From: Candidatus Heimdallarchaeota archaeon | GTDB lineage: Archaea; Asgardarchaeota; Heimdallarchaeia; Heimdallarchaeales; Kariarchaeaceae | Reading direction: 5' to 3' | Assembly (NCBI GenBank): GCA_029882335.1 | Contig: JAOUKW010000086.1 | Location: 1 to 12,007, forward strand | DNA: 12,007 nucleotides | Shown: piece after piece, positions 1 through 7,571 of the stretch | Numbering within the stretch: position 1 is the stretch's first letter | Layout of the letters: each line of letters opens with the position of its first letter | The notes under the pieces: generated by a model | Seen by the model: the letters and a program-made list of their open reading frames with translations, nothing else | Databases searched by the model: none | Told to the model about the DNA's origin: nothing | Translations under genes and position numbers: made by a program

Positions 1-10
1 TAAGAAATAA

Positions 11-334
11 CTAGACAGGTAATGATCTGGGTAAAACAGGATCATCAGCCACTACTTCTATATTGCCTGCTTTGCCTTTGGATATTTGTTTTATATCACC
101 AAATACCTTACACCAACCATCAGTGACCTTTAGTACCTGACCAATACGAAATTCATCAGCTGCATTGACACCCCAAAGAGTTAATGCAATAGTACCTGTT
201 TCATCAATTAAAAGTAGTTGCCAGAGGTACGATCGTCTACCCTTGATCTTGATTATTTGAGGACCTTGTTTTGACAATAATCTTGCTTTGATTTCATCAA
301 ATGTAGATTCTGGTTGCAATTCATTGATTTTCAA
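11..334 (-). CDS. Small RPA-like OB-fold single-stranded nucleic-acid-binding protein
   Basis: A 107-residue single-domain protein. Visible hallmarks of the archaeal RPA-type OB fold are a basic strand around residues 26-36 (IIKIKGRRS), the strand-turn-strand 'LLIDETGTIALTLW' at residues 41-54, and 'FRIGQVLKVTDGW' at residues 62-74, ending with 'GNIEVV' at 90-95. Proteins of this family bind ssDNA or RNA; a role in covering ssDNA during repair is inferred from its position as the last gene after uvrB-uvrA-uvrC on the same strand, 76 bases beyond uvrC. The start is TTG at 334: an in-frame stop lies four codons upstream, there is no in-frame ATG nearby, and AGGAA at 341-345 is six bases upstream of it. 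It is much shorter than multi-OB RPA large subunits and lacks a zinc finger, so it may act as an accessory or oligomer. It ends ten bases from the window edge, so downstream operon members cannot be seen. Confidence 0.8.
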   Translation of the reverse strand: MKINELQPESTFDEIKARLLSKQGPQIIKIKGRRSYLWQLLLIDETGTIALTLWGVNAADEFRIGQVLKVTDGWCKVFGDIKQISKGKAGNIEVVADDPVLPRSLPV

Positions 335-340
335 CTTATT

Positions 341-345
341 TTCCT
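341..345 (-). promoter_or_regulatory. Shine-Dalgarno-like site of the OB-fold gene
   Basis: On the minus strand AGGAA lies six bases before the TTG codon at 334. It supports TTG as the true start, because no ATG or GTG is available between the upstream in-frame stop (344-346) and the conserved OB fold. Confidence 0.5.
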
Positions 346-410
346 AGTTTCATCAACTATCACAATTATAAGAAGATATTTGCCAATACATGATTATAAG
401 TGATGTTATA

Positions 411-2279
411 CTAAGTTTTCCAGCGATTCTCCTCTAATGTAATGAAATTTCTACATGCAAGTATGACATCGGATGCCAATTTCTGACTTATCCCTATTGT
501 TGATGATACAGTCTCAGAACTCTCTTTAGCAAGTGTTGCCACTGTTTTATATTTCATTAATAATTGATTCTTTCTCTTAGGTCCAATCCCTTCGATTTTA
601 TCAAGTATGGATTCCATTCCAACTTTCTGTCGCAACTGCTTCTGATATGAAACTGCAAATCTATGAGCTTCATCTCTACAAGCACGTAACAATAATATTC
701 CAGGTCGACTATTATCTAAGTTCAATGGAGTCATCCGGTTAGCAAAATATATTTCCTCTTCTCTTTTTGCCAAACCAATATGTGGAATATCAAGATGCAA
801 TTTATCAAGTGAAATACCAGCTCTTTTTAGTTGCTCTCTTCCTCCATCAATCACAATCAAGTCGGGTATTGGTAATCCACGTGAATCCACCCCATTTTTT
901 ACTTTGTGATATCGTCGATATACGATTTCCTCCATGCTTGCAAAATCATCCTGTTGCATCACAGTATTGACTTTAAAACGGGTGTATCCTTTCTTCAAGG
1001 GTTTACCATTTACAAAACGAATACATGATCCTACATTATTTGTTCCCATCAAAGTTGATACATCAAAAGTATCAATAATCAGTGGTGGAATATCTAAATC
1101 AAGTAAAGTTTGCAGATCTGCAACTCGATCTGATGGTAATTCTCGGTTTTTTCTAGCCAATAATCTTCTTTGTAGGTTTCGTCTAGCATGGTTTCGTGTC
1201 ATCTCAATTAATTGATTATCTAAATCAGATAATTCACGATCAATTGGGATTTGTAACTCCCGTAAATTAGCAATTACCTTTTCTCTCTCTGTGGTTCCAA
1301 CAATGATTCTTATCATTTCCGTATTTTTTTTATTGAGATTTAACATACTGATAATGAAGGTATTGACTAAATCGATAAAATTATCATTCAAATCAGATAT
1401 AGCAACAATTTGAGAATCCCTGCGTACAATCCTGTTATCTACAACTTTTTGTAGAGTCAGACAGATTTCATGCTTTGTTCTTTCATCTATAATAATATAG
1501 CAATCATCTATCCCATCAAGGAAGACATTCTGTTTCTCCATAGTTCGATTAATTGATTTTATTGTATCTCTGTATTTTGCCGCAACTTCATACTGAAGTA
1601 ATTTTGCTGCCTCTTTCATTTGTAATTCAAGATCCTTTACAATCTCAGGTAGCTTACCCTCGATGAATCGAATTACCTGTTGTATATCTTCTCTGTAACT
1701 TTGTTCAGAAACTTCTACTTCACAAGGTCTATGACATAATCTAGTTCGACGCCGAATACAAGTTTTTGCCCATCCATTTGCATCTCCTAGATGGATCTCC
1801 TTTTTACAATCTGCAACAGGAAATAATTTGTATATATATCGCAAGGATCGTTTAACAGCACCAACATCAGAAAATGGACCTAGATAAATTGAATCAGGAT
1901 TAGTTTTCTCTCGCGTCATACCTATTCGTGGAAAACGCTCTCCAGCAGTAATTTCCATATAGGGATAGGTTTTGCCATCTTTCCATTTTTCATTCAATAC
2001 TGGTTGATATTCCTGGATCATATTGTATTCTAGCAGAATTGCCTCATTTTCCGTGCTTACTTGATGAACTACTATTTTTACTCCTTTCTCACGGATCATT
2101 CGGGATTTTGAGAAGTCAGTAGATTTGGCAAAATGAGATCTAACACGGTTTGACAGATCTTTTGCTCTTCCAACATAAATCAATTTATCCTCAATATCAA
2201 ATATTTGATATACTCCTGGTTTATGAGGAAGAACCTTAAGTTGTTTATCGATCAAACTCAGCCTTTCTTCATCATCCAT
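411..2279 (-). CDS. uvrC: UvrABC excinuclease subunit C (dual-incision nuclease)
   Basis: UvrC cuts the damaged strand on both sides of a lesion held by UvrB. The 622 residues match the usual full length of about 600. In order: GIY-YIG nuclease domain (GVY at 22-24, YVGRAKDL at 35-42, acidic ENEAILLE at 77-84) for the 3' incision; a cysteine cluster C158, C174, C182, C186 with the C-x7-C-x3-C end seen in Fe-S-binding UvrC proteins; a UVR helical motif at about 217-250 that contacts UvrB; an RNase H-like nuclease for the 5' incision with D406 (FDVS), D478 (VIDGG) and H539 (RDEAH) as likely catalytic residues; and a C-terminal tandem helix-hairpin-helix (about 556-615, IEGIGPKRKNQLL). The ATG start at 2279 lies 35 bases after the uvrA stop, consistent with co-transcription. 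No truncation or missing key residue is seen. Confidence 0.97.
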   Translation of the reverse strand: MDDEERLSLIDKQLKVLPHKPGVYQIFDIEDKLIYVGRAKDLSNRVRSHFAKSTDFSKSRMIREKGVKIVVHQVSTENEAILLEYNMIQEYQPVLNEKWKDGKTYPYMEITAGERFPRIGMTREKTNPDSIYLGPFSDVGAVKRSLRYIYKLFPVADCKKEIHLGDANGWAKTCIRRRTRLCHRPCEVEVSEQSYREDIQQVIRFIEGKLPEIVKDLELQMKEAAKLLQYEVAAKYRDTIKSINRTMEKQNVFLDGIDDCYIIIDERTKHEICLTLQKVVDNRIVRRDSQIVAISDLNDNFIDLVNTFIISMLNLNKKNTEMIRIIVGTTEREKVIANLRELQIPIDRELSDLDNQLIEMTRNHARRNLQRRLLARKNRELPSDRVADLQTLLDLDIPPLIIDTFDVSTLMGTNNVGSCIRFVNGKPLKKGYTRFKVNTVMQQDDFASMEEIVYRRYHKVKNGVDSRGLPIPDLIVIDGGREQLKRAGISLDKLHLDIPHIGLAKREEEIYFANRMTPLNLDNSRPGILLLRACRDEAHRFAVSYQKQLRQKVGMESILDKIEGIGPKRKNQLLMKYKTVATLAKESSETVSSTIGISQKLASDVILACRNFITLEENRWKT

Positions 2280-2314
2280 AATAATCCCTATATCTGATAT
2301 TTATTCTACCTATT

Positions 2315-5203
2315 TCAATTCTTAGGAATTAGTATATCTTTAAGAAATGTACCAGTGTAACTCTGTTGTACCTTCACAATATCCTCAGGTGTACCTGTTG
2401 CTATAACTTCACCACCATTTTCACCACCATCAGGACCCAAATCGATGATATAATCTGCATTCTTAATTACATCCAAATTATGTTCTATGATTAAGATGGT
2501 ATTTCCCTTATCAACTAGTGTATGTAGTACTTCAAGAAGTTTGTTTACATCATGTTGATGCAATCCTGTTGTTGGTTCATCTAATAATAGTAGAGTTTGA
2601 CCAGTAACTCGTTTAGATAATTCTCTTGATAACTTAATTCTTTGTGCTTCACCACCAGAGAGTGTAACTGAAGATTGACCTAGTTGTATGTAACCACATC
2701 CAACTGCAACCAAAGTATCCAGCACTCTTTTTATCTGAGGTATGTTCTTGAAAAATACCGCTGCTTCATCTACAGTCATCTGTAAAATGTCTGCAATATT
2801 CTTATGTTTATATTCCACTTCTAATGTATCTTTGTTATATCTCTTACCCTTACATACCTCACATTCAACATAAACATCACCTAGAAAACTCATTTCAATC
2901 TTATTGTATCCATTACCAGAACAGGATTCACATCGACCACCTTTGACGTTGAAGGAAAAACGACCTTTATTAAAACCACGTAGTTTTGCAGTTGGTAATG
3001 ACGCCATTAGATCTCTTATTTGATCGAATAATTTGGTATAGGTAGCTGGGTTACTACGTGGAGTTCTACCAATTGGACTTTGATCGATCATAATCACTTT
3101 ATCCAATAAATCCAAACCATTAATTGATTTGTATTTACCAGGTTTATCATTGGCTTTATGAAATTCCTTGGCCAGTATCTTCCAAAGCACTCCATCAACT
3201 AAACTTGATTTTCCAGATCCAGATACACCAGATACCACAGATAATGTACCTAAAGGAATTTTAATACTGACATTTTTCAGATTATTATGATTAACTCCAT
3301 TTAATTTAATCCACTTACCATTACTTTTCCTTCTTTGTTTAGGTATTTCAATTCTTAACTCACCCCTCATGTATTTTCCAGTTATTGATTTTTTACTTGT
3401 CGCAACTTCCTCAGGAGTCCCCTGAATTACGATTTCACCACCGTTTCTACCAGCACCAGGACCAATATCCAGAATATAATCGGCCGAACTTATGGTTTCT
3501 TCATCATGCTCAATTACTAATACAGTATTTCCTAAATCACGTAACTCATGAAAGGTACGTAATAATCTTTGATTGTCTCTCTGATGTAAACCAATACTAG
3601 GTTCATCAAGGACATATAATACTCCGACTAATTTTGATCCAATTTGTGTGGCTAATCGAATACGTTGAGCTTCTCCTCCAGATAAAGTCGCTGATTTTCT
3701 ATCAAGGGTTAAATACTCTAATCCAACATCTGCCATGAATTTTAAACGAGATTTTACCTCAAGTAGCACCTGTGCTGCAATAAATCTTTCTCTATCAGAT
3801 AGATTTAGTGTGTCAAAAAATATAACCGCATCAGCAACACTCAGTTTTGTTATGTCAATTATATTTTTTCCCGCAATTAAAACACCAAGAGAGCTGGCTC
3901 TTAGTTTATTACCACTACAACTGGAACAATCAAATTCAGACATGAATTGTTCATAATATGACCGAGCGTTAGTAGATGATGTATTCTTATGTCTCCTCTT
4001 AATAACATTCAGTAATCCCTCTGTTTTTCTACTGGATTCATAACTCCATGAACGATCATCTTTTGTATCTTCAAATTTAAAATTTATTATCTCATCAGAA
4101 CCATACATTATTGATTTATATACTTTCTTAGACCATTTATCTATGGGTGTATCTAGATCATACCCGTAATGTTCAAGTATTATGGAAAGACGTTTTTTAC
4201 TCCATGTATCAGTACTACTCTGACTATATAGCGAAAGTCCTCCATCATTTACACTTAGATGTTTATCCACTACAACTAAATCAGGGTCCACTTCCATGAC
4301 AAATCCCAATCCAGTACAGCTCTCACATGCACCAATTGGACTGTTAAATGAAAACATACGTGGATTTAGCTTACCGATGGATATTCCACACTCGATACAT
4401 CCTGCATGTTCATGAAACAACAACCTCTCCACACCATCTTCTTTTTGGACATCAATTCTAACCTTTCCCTCTGCTCTCTTAAATGCAGTTTCCACACCTT
4501 CTGTCAATCTTCTCTCAATTTTATTCTTGACGCGTAACCGATCTATTATGGCAGAAATATCATGCTGGTAGTATTTATCTAATTTAGGTGTTTCATCATC
4601 TAATAAAACTTCTTCTCCATCTACTTCTATTCGATTATATCCCTCTTTTTTCAACTCTGCAAATAATTTTGCGAATGTTCCTTTTTCCTTGATAACAATT
4701 GGTGCTACAATGCTGAATCTAGTACCCTCTTCAAACATCATTATTTTCTCTGCAATTTGTTGAGGAGATAATCCAGCGATTTCCTTACCACAATTAGGAC
4801 AATGTGGAATTCCAATAGACGAATAGAGAATACGTAAATAATCCAAAATTTCAGTTACTGTTCCAACTGTAGATCTAGGATTAGAAGAACCTGTCTTTTG
4901 TTCAATACTAATAGCAGGAGATAAACCAGTAATGGATTTTACTCTTGGTTTTTCAAGTTGACCTAGAAATTGTCTAGCATAGCTTGAGAGAGATTCCACA
5001 AATCTCCTTTGACCTTCTTTAAATAATGTATCAATGGCCAATGAGCTTTTGCCAGAGCCAGATAAACCAGTGAATACCACAAATCTATCCCTTGGTATTC
5101 TAGTGGTTACTTTTTTAAGATTATGTTCCTCTGCTTCCTCAATGAATATCCACTTCAATGGATCGTTTACATCAGGGAGTTCTTTTCGATTTCCGATAGT
5201 CAA
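2315..5203 (-). CDS. uvrA: UvrABC system subunit A (damage-recognition ABC ATPase)
   Basis: UvrA dimers scan DNA for bulky lesions and load UvrB. The 962 residues are slightly longer than E. coli UvrA (940). Two ABC ATPase halves are intact: Walker A at 46-54 (GLSGSGKSS) and 659-667 (GVSGSGKSS), signature LSGGEAQRIRLA at 507-518 and LSGGEAQRIKLS at 848-859, Walker B VLDEP at 531-535 and LLDEP at 873-877. Zinc-binding cysteine pairs occur at C135/C138 with C269/C272, C293/C296 with C426/C429, and C758/C761 with C781/C784. The UvrB-binding and insertion domains fall between the first Walker A and signature. The start is TTG at 5203: a TGA stop lies four codons upstream, and the conserved 'LKWI' start of the family begins at residue 16, so the first 15 residues are a short non-conserved extension. 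Second gene of the uvr operon, 107 bases after uvrB. Confidence 0.97.
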   Translation of the reverse strand: MTIGNRKELPDVNDPLKWIFIEEAEEHNLKKVTTRIPRDRFVVFTGLSGSGKSSLAIDTLFKEGQRRFVESLSSYARQFLGQLEKPRVKSITGLSPAISIEQKTGSSNPRSTVGTVTEILDYLRILYSSIGIPHCPNCGKEIAGLSPQQIAEKIMMFEEGTRFSIVAPIVIKEKGTFAKLFAELKKEGYNRIEVDGEEVLLDDETPKLDKYYQHDISAIIDRLRVKNKIERRLTEGVETAFKRAEGKVRIDVQKEDGVERLLFHEHAGCIECGISIGKLNPRMFSFNSPIGACESCTGLGFVMEVDPDLVVVDKHLSVNDGGLSLYSQSSTDTWSKKRLSIILEHYGYDLDTPIDKWSKKVYKSIMYGSDEIINFKFEDTKDDRSWSYESSRKTEGLLNVIKRRHKNTSSTNARSYYEQFMSEFDCSSCSGNKLRASSLGVLIAGKNIIDITKLSVADAVIFFDTLNLSDRERFIAAQVLLEVKSRLKFMADVGLEYLTLDRKSATLSGGEAQRIRLATQIGSKLVGVLYVLDEPSIGLHQRDNQRLLRTFHELRDLGNTVLVIEHDEETISSADYILDIGPGAGRNGGEIVIQGTPEEVATSKKSITGKYMRGELRIEIPKQRRKSNGKWIKLNGVNHNNLKNVSIKIPLGTLSVVSGVSGSGKSSLVDGVLWKILAKEFHKANDKPGKYKSINGLDLLDKVIMIDQSPIGRTPRSNPATYTKLFDQIRDLMASLPTAKLRGFNKGRFSFNVKGGRCESCSGNGYNKIEMSFLGDVYVECEVCKGKRYNKDTLEVEYKHKNIADILQMTVDEAAVFFKNIPQIKRVLDTLVAVGCGYIQLGQSSVTLSGGEAQRIKLSRELSKRVTGQTLLLLDEPTTGLHQHDVNKLLEVLHTLVDKGNTILIIEHNLDVIKNADYIIDLGPDGGENGGEVIATGTPEDIVKVQQSYTGTFLKDILIPKN

Positions 5204-5224
5204 GAAATAGTCTCATCTCTTTAC

Positions 5225-5280
5225 TTTCACTTATCTCCCACTACCATAAAAGCTTATGATACAGATCATTAAAAGTGAAA
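5225..5280 (-). repeat. Nested inverted repeats in the uvrB-uvrA gap
   Basis: Perfect eight-base arms TTTCACTT (5225-5232) and AAGTGAAA (5273-5280) enclose a shorter hairpin ATGAT (5256-5260) / ATCAT (5265-5269) with a four-base loop ACAG. The structure would sit in the untranslated RNA between the uvrB stop and the uvrA start (TTG at 5203). A TATA-like CTTTTATG (minus strand, 5246-5253) is also in this gap and could give uvrA its own transcript start with a short leader. Neither role is proven, and in AT-rich DNA an eight-base match may be chance. Confidence 0.3.
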
Positions 5281-5310
5281 ATCTACATAAAAAGTATCGG
5301 ATAATAAATT

Positions 5311-7329
5311 TTAGCTATTTTTCTCAATAACTAATAGCTGTTTTAATTCCTTTATTTTATCCCTGAATTCAGCAGCTAATTCGAATTCCAAATTATCTGC
5401 AGCTTCTTCCATTAATACAGTAAGATCAGAAATTAATCCCTCAATCTCTGAAACTCTCATCTCATCTTTAAGTTCAAGATCAGTAATTCCTTTCGTCGAT
5501 TTCAACGTCTCTAGTACAGAAAATATACCTTTTACAATCGTCTTGGGTGTGATCCCATGTTTTTTGTTGTATCGGGTTTGCTTTTTTCTCCTTCTATTAT
5601 TTTCAGAAATCGCTTTCTGCATGCTTTCAGTTATTTTATCACCATACAGAATTACTTTACCCTTCACATTCCTTGCTGCTCTACCCATAATTTGGATAAG
5701 ACTACGAGCATCTCTAAGAAATCCTTCTTTATCCGCATCTAATATTGCTACTAAACTTACCTCAGGTAAATCAAGTCCCTCTCGCAATAAATTAATCCCA
5801 ACTAAAATATCAATATCACCCATTCTTAATTCCTTCAATATTTGTACTCGATCGAGAGTATCTATTTCAGAATGCATATATCGCGATCTAAATCCAGCTT
5901 GACTTAAATAATCAGATAGATCTTCTGCCATTCGTTTAGTTAAAGTAGTTACTAAAACTCTCTCATTAGCAATAATTCGTTCTTCAACCTCATTCATTAA
6001 ATCATCAATTTGATTTTCTGTTTGCTTTACTTCAATTACAGGGTCTACTAATCCAGTTGGACGAATTATCTGTTCTGCCACTAATTGAGAATTTGATAAT
6101 TCATAATTACCTGGAGTAGCACTCATAAATAAGGTTCGTGGCATCCGTTTTTCAAATTCTTCCCATCTTAAAGGTCTATTATCATATGCACTTGGTAAAC
6201 GGAATCCATAGTTTACTAAATTTAGCTTTCGTGAAAAATCACCTCCATACATACCGTGAATTTGTGGTATAGTCTGATGACTCTCATCTAGAATAAGGAG
6301 GAAATCATTTGGAAAATAATCTAATAAGGTATATGGCGGATCACCAGGATTCCTACCATCAAAAAATCGGGAATAATTCTCAATACCCGCACAATAGCCA
6401 GCTTGTTCCAATTGCTCTAAATCATAATTTGTTCTCTGAACTAACCGCTCTAAAGCAACTAGATTACCTTGATTCTCCAATTCCAATCGCCTTTCAGCTA
6501 ATTCGGATCGTATTTCCCTCAAAGCAGCTTCTAAGGTATCTGTTTCAGTTAAATATTGGGTAGCAGGATAAATAGTAATCTCAGATTCGGAATAAATACG
6601 ATTTCCTGTTACAGGATCAAAAATACTGATAGCTTCGATTTCATCACCATAAAATTCAACTCGAATACCTTGCTCTTGATATATTGGCAGCAATTCTACT
6701 CTATCCCCTTTTGCTCTGAATGTTTTTGGTTTTAGATCCATTTCATTTCTAGTATATTGAAGATCAACTAATCTCCGTAAGAACCCATCTCGTTCTATTT
6801 CTAATCCTTTTTTAAGAAAAATTGTTTTTCCTTGATATATTGAGGGTAAACCGACATTATAAATGCAGGATACTGATGCGACAACGATTACATCTCTACG
6901 TTCAGATAGAGACTTGGTGGTGGAGTTTCGAAGTTTTTCTATTTCTTCATTGATATTAAAATCCTTGTCAATATACAGATCTTTAGTAGGTAAATATGCT
7001 TCAGGTTGATAGTAATCATAGAAACTGACAAAATACTCAACGGCATGATTTGGAAATAATTGTTTATACTCTGCGTATAATTGTGCAGCAAGTGTTTTAT
7101 TAGGTGCCATTATCAAAGTTGGTAAATTAAGTTGTTGAATAACATGTGCCGCAGTAAATGTTTTACCACTACCTGTAACTCCAAGTAAAGTTTGTTTTTT
7201 ATTACCCCTGATAAATCCATCAACTAACTGTTTGATAGCAGTAGGTTGATCACCCATAGGTGTAAAATCGGTTTTCAGTGTAAATTTATCATATCCTACT
7301 TTTTTACCCATTGATGTAGTGGTCACCAA
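5311..7329 (-). CDS. uvrB: UvrABC system subunit B (damage-verification helicase)
   Basis: UvrB is loaded by UvrA, verifies the lesion by threading a strand behind its beta-hairpin, and recruits UvrC. Length 672, typical for the family. Visible elements are the N-terminal FTPMGDQPTAI (22-32), Walker A GVTGSGKT (50-57), the DNA-clamping beta-hairpin rich in tyrosine (YFVSFYDYYQPEAYLP, 99-114), the DEAD-like LDESH (347-351), motif V GINLLREGLDLPEV (511-524), motif VI QIMGRAARN (546-554), and a C-terminal UVR motif (about 633-667) that pairs with that of UvrC. It is the first gene of the minus-strand repair operon. The start is uncertain: TTG at 7329, GTG at 7326 and ATG at 7311 (residue 7) are all in frame before the conserved part; GGTGA at 7323-7327 is eleven bases ahead of the ATG. 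I keep the longest form because an in-frame stop lies at 7342-7344. Confidence 0.97.
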   Translation of the reverse strand: MVTTTSMGKKVGYDKFTLKTDFTPMGDQPTAIKQLVDGFIRGNKKQTLLGVTGSGKTFTAAHVIQQLNLPTLIMAPNKTLAAQLYAEYKQLFPNHAVEYFVSFYDYYQPEAYLPTKDLYIDKDFNINEEIEKLRNSTTKSLSERRDVIVVASVSCIYNVGLPSIYQGKTIFLKKGLEIERDGFLRRLVDLQYTRNEMDLKPKTFRAKGDRVELLPIYQEQGIRVEFYGDEIEAISIFDPVTGNRIYSESEITIYPATQYLTETDTLEAALREIRSELAERRLELENQGNLVALERLVQRTNYDLEQLEQAGYCAGIENYSRFFDGRNPGDPPYTLLDYFPNDFLLILDESHQTIPQIHGMYGGDFSRKLNLVNYGFRLPSAYDNRPLRWEEFEKRMPRTLFMSATPGNYELSNSQLVAEQIIRPTGLVDPVIEVKQTENQIDDLMNEVEERIIANERVLVTTLTKRMAEDLSDYLSQAGFRSRYMHSEIDTLDRVQILKELRMGDIDILVGINLLREGLDLPEVSLVAILDADKEGFLRDARSLIQIMGRAARNVKGKVILYGDKITESMQKAISENNRRRKKQTRYNKKHGITPKTIVKGIFSVLETLKSTKGITDLELKDEMRVSEIEGLISDLTVLMEEAADNLEFELAAEFRDKIKELKQLLVIEKNS

Positions 7330-7345
7330 ATACTGATTCGATTAC

Positions 7346-7356
7346 TCATATAAGAA
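7346..7356 (-). promoter_or_regulatory. Possible TATA box of the uvrB operon
   Basis: On the minus strand a TTCTTATATG element lies about 21-24 bases before the TTG/GTG starts of uvrB. Archaeal TATA boxes centre near -26, so transcription could begin close to the start codon and give a leaderless or very short-leader mRNA, with translation from GTG 7326 or ATG 7311. The surrounding DNA is very AT-rich and another box, for example ATTTTAGAT near 7371-7379, is possible. Confidence 0.25.
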
Positions 7357-7503
7357 TTCTTAGGCAGATATCTAAAATAGAAAATTTTACCTTTACTATT
7401 TTTAATATAGCAAATTATTTTTTCCAATAACCAAATTATACTATAATCAACCGGATATGCATGATTTTAGCATTTTGGCTGAATCAATAGATTTAAATGA
7501 GTA

Positions 7504-7527
7504 CACAGGTGTCTGAACATCCCTGTG
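7504..7527. promoter_or_regulatory. Inverted repeat upstream of the hemH promoter, possible operator
   Basis: CACAGG (7504-7509) and CCTGTG (7522-7527) are perfect six-base inverted arms separated by twelve bases, so equivalent points are 18 bases apart, near two helical turns. The site ends ten bases upstream of the proposed hemH TATA box, where a dimeric activator or repressor could bind. It is more GC-rich than the DNA around it. It lies upstream of the likely transcript start, so an RNA hairpin role for hemH is less likely. The regulator is unknown. Confidence 0.35.
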
Positions 7528-7536
7528 ACTATATTT

Positions 7537-7546
7537 TTTATAAATA
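7537..7546 (+). promoter_or_regulatory. Likely TATA box of the hem operon
   Basis: TTTATAAATA is a close match to the archaeal TATA consensus. Its centre near 7541 predicts transcript start near 7567, only about five bases before the TTG codon at 7572 where the conserved HemH N-terminus opens. This agrees with a leaderless or short-leader mRNA and independently supports a start well upstream of the ATG at 7679. A BRE is not obvious. Confidence 0.5.
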
Positions 7547-7571
7547 AAAAGAAGAGAAGAAATGTTACTCT

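Noticed and set aside
365..400. Two copies of ATTATAAG in the uvrC-OB gap as a repeat element
   Set aside because: Eight AT-rich bases are too short to call a repeat; at most they are alternative TATA-like sites for the OB-fold gene.
767..1215. Open frames opposite uvrC
   Set aside because: They are antisense to strongly conserved UvrC coding sequence, have no ribosome site or recognisable motif, and are shadows.
3385..3956. Open frames opposite uvrA
   Set aside because: Short antisense frames over the conserved ATPase region with no family motif.
5543..6563. Hydrophobic-looking small proteins opposite uvrB
   Set aside because: The hydrophobic runs come from reading AT-rich antisense DNA of UvrB; there is no independent start signal.
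7457..7486. Imperfect palindrome around ATGCATGATTTTAGCAT / GATT-AGC-GCT-AATC
   Set aside because: Arms are interrupted and short, expected by chance in this AT-rich stretch.
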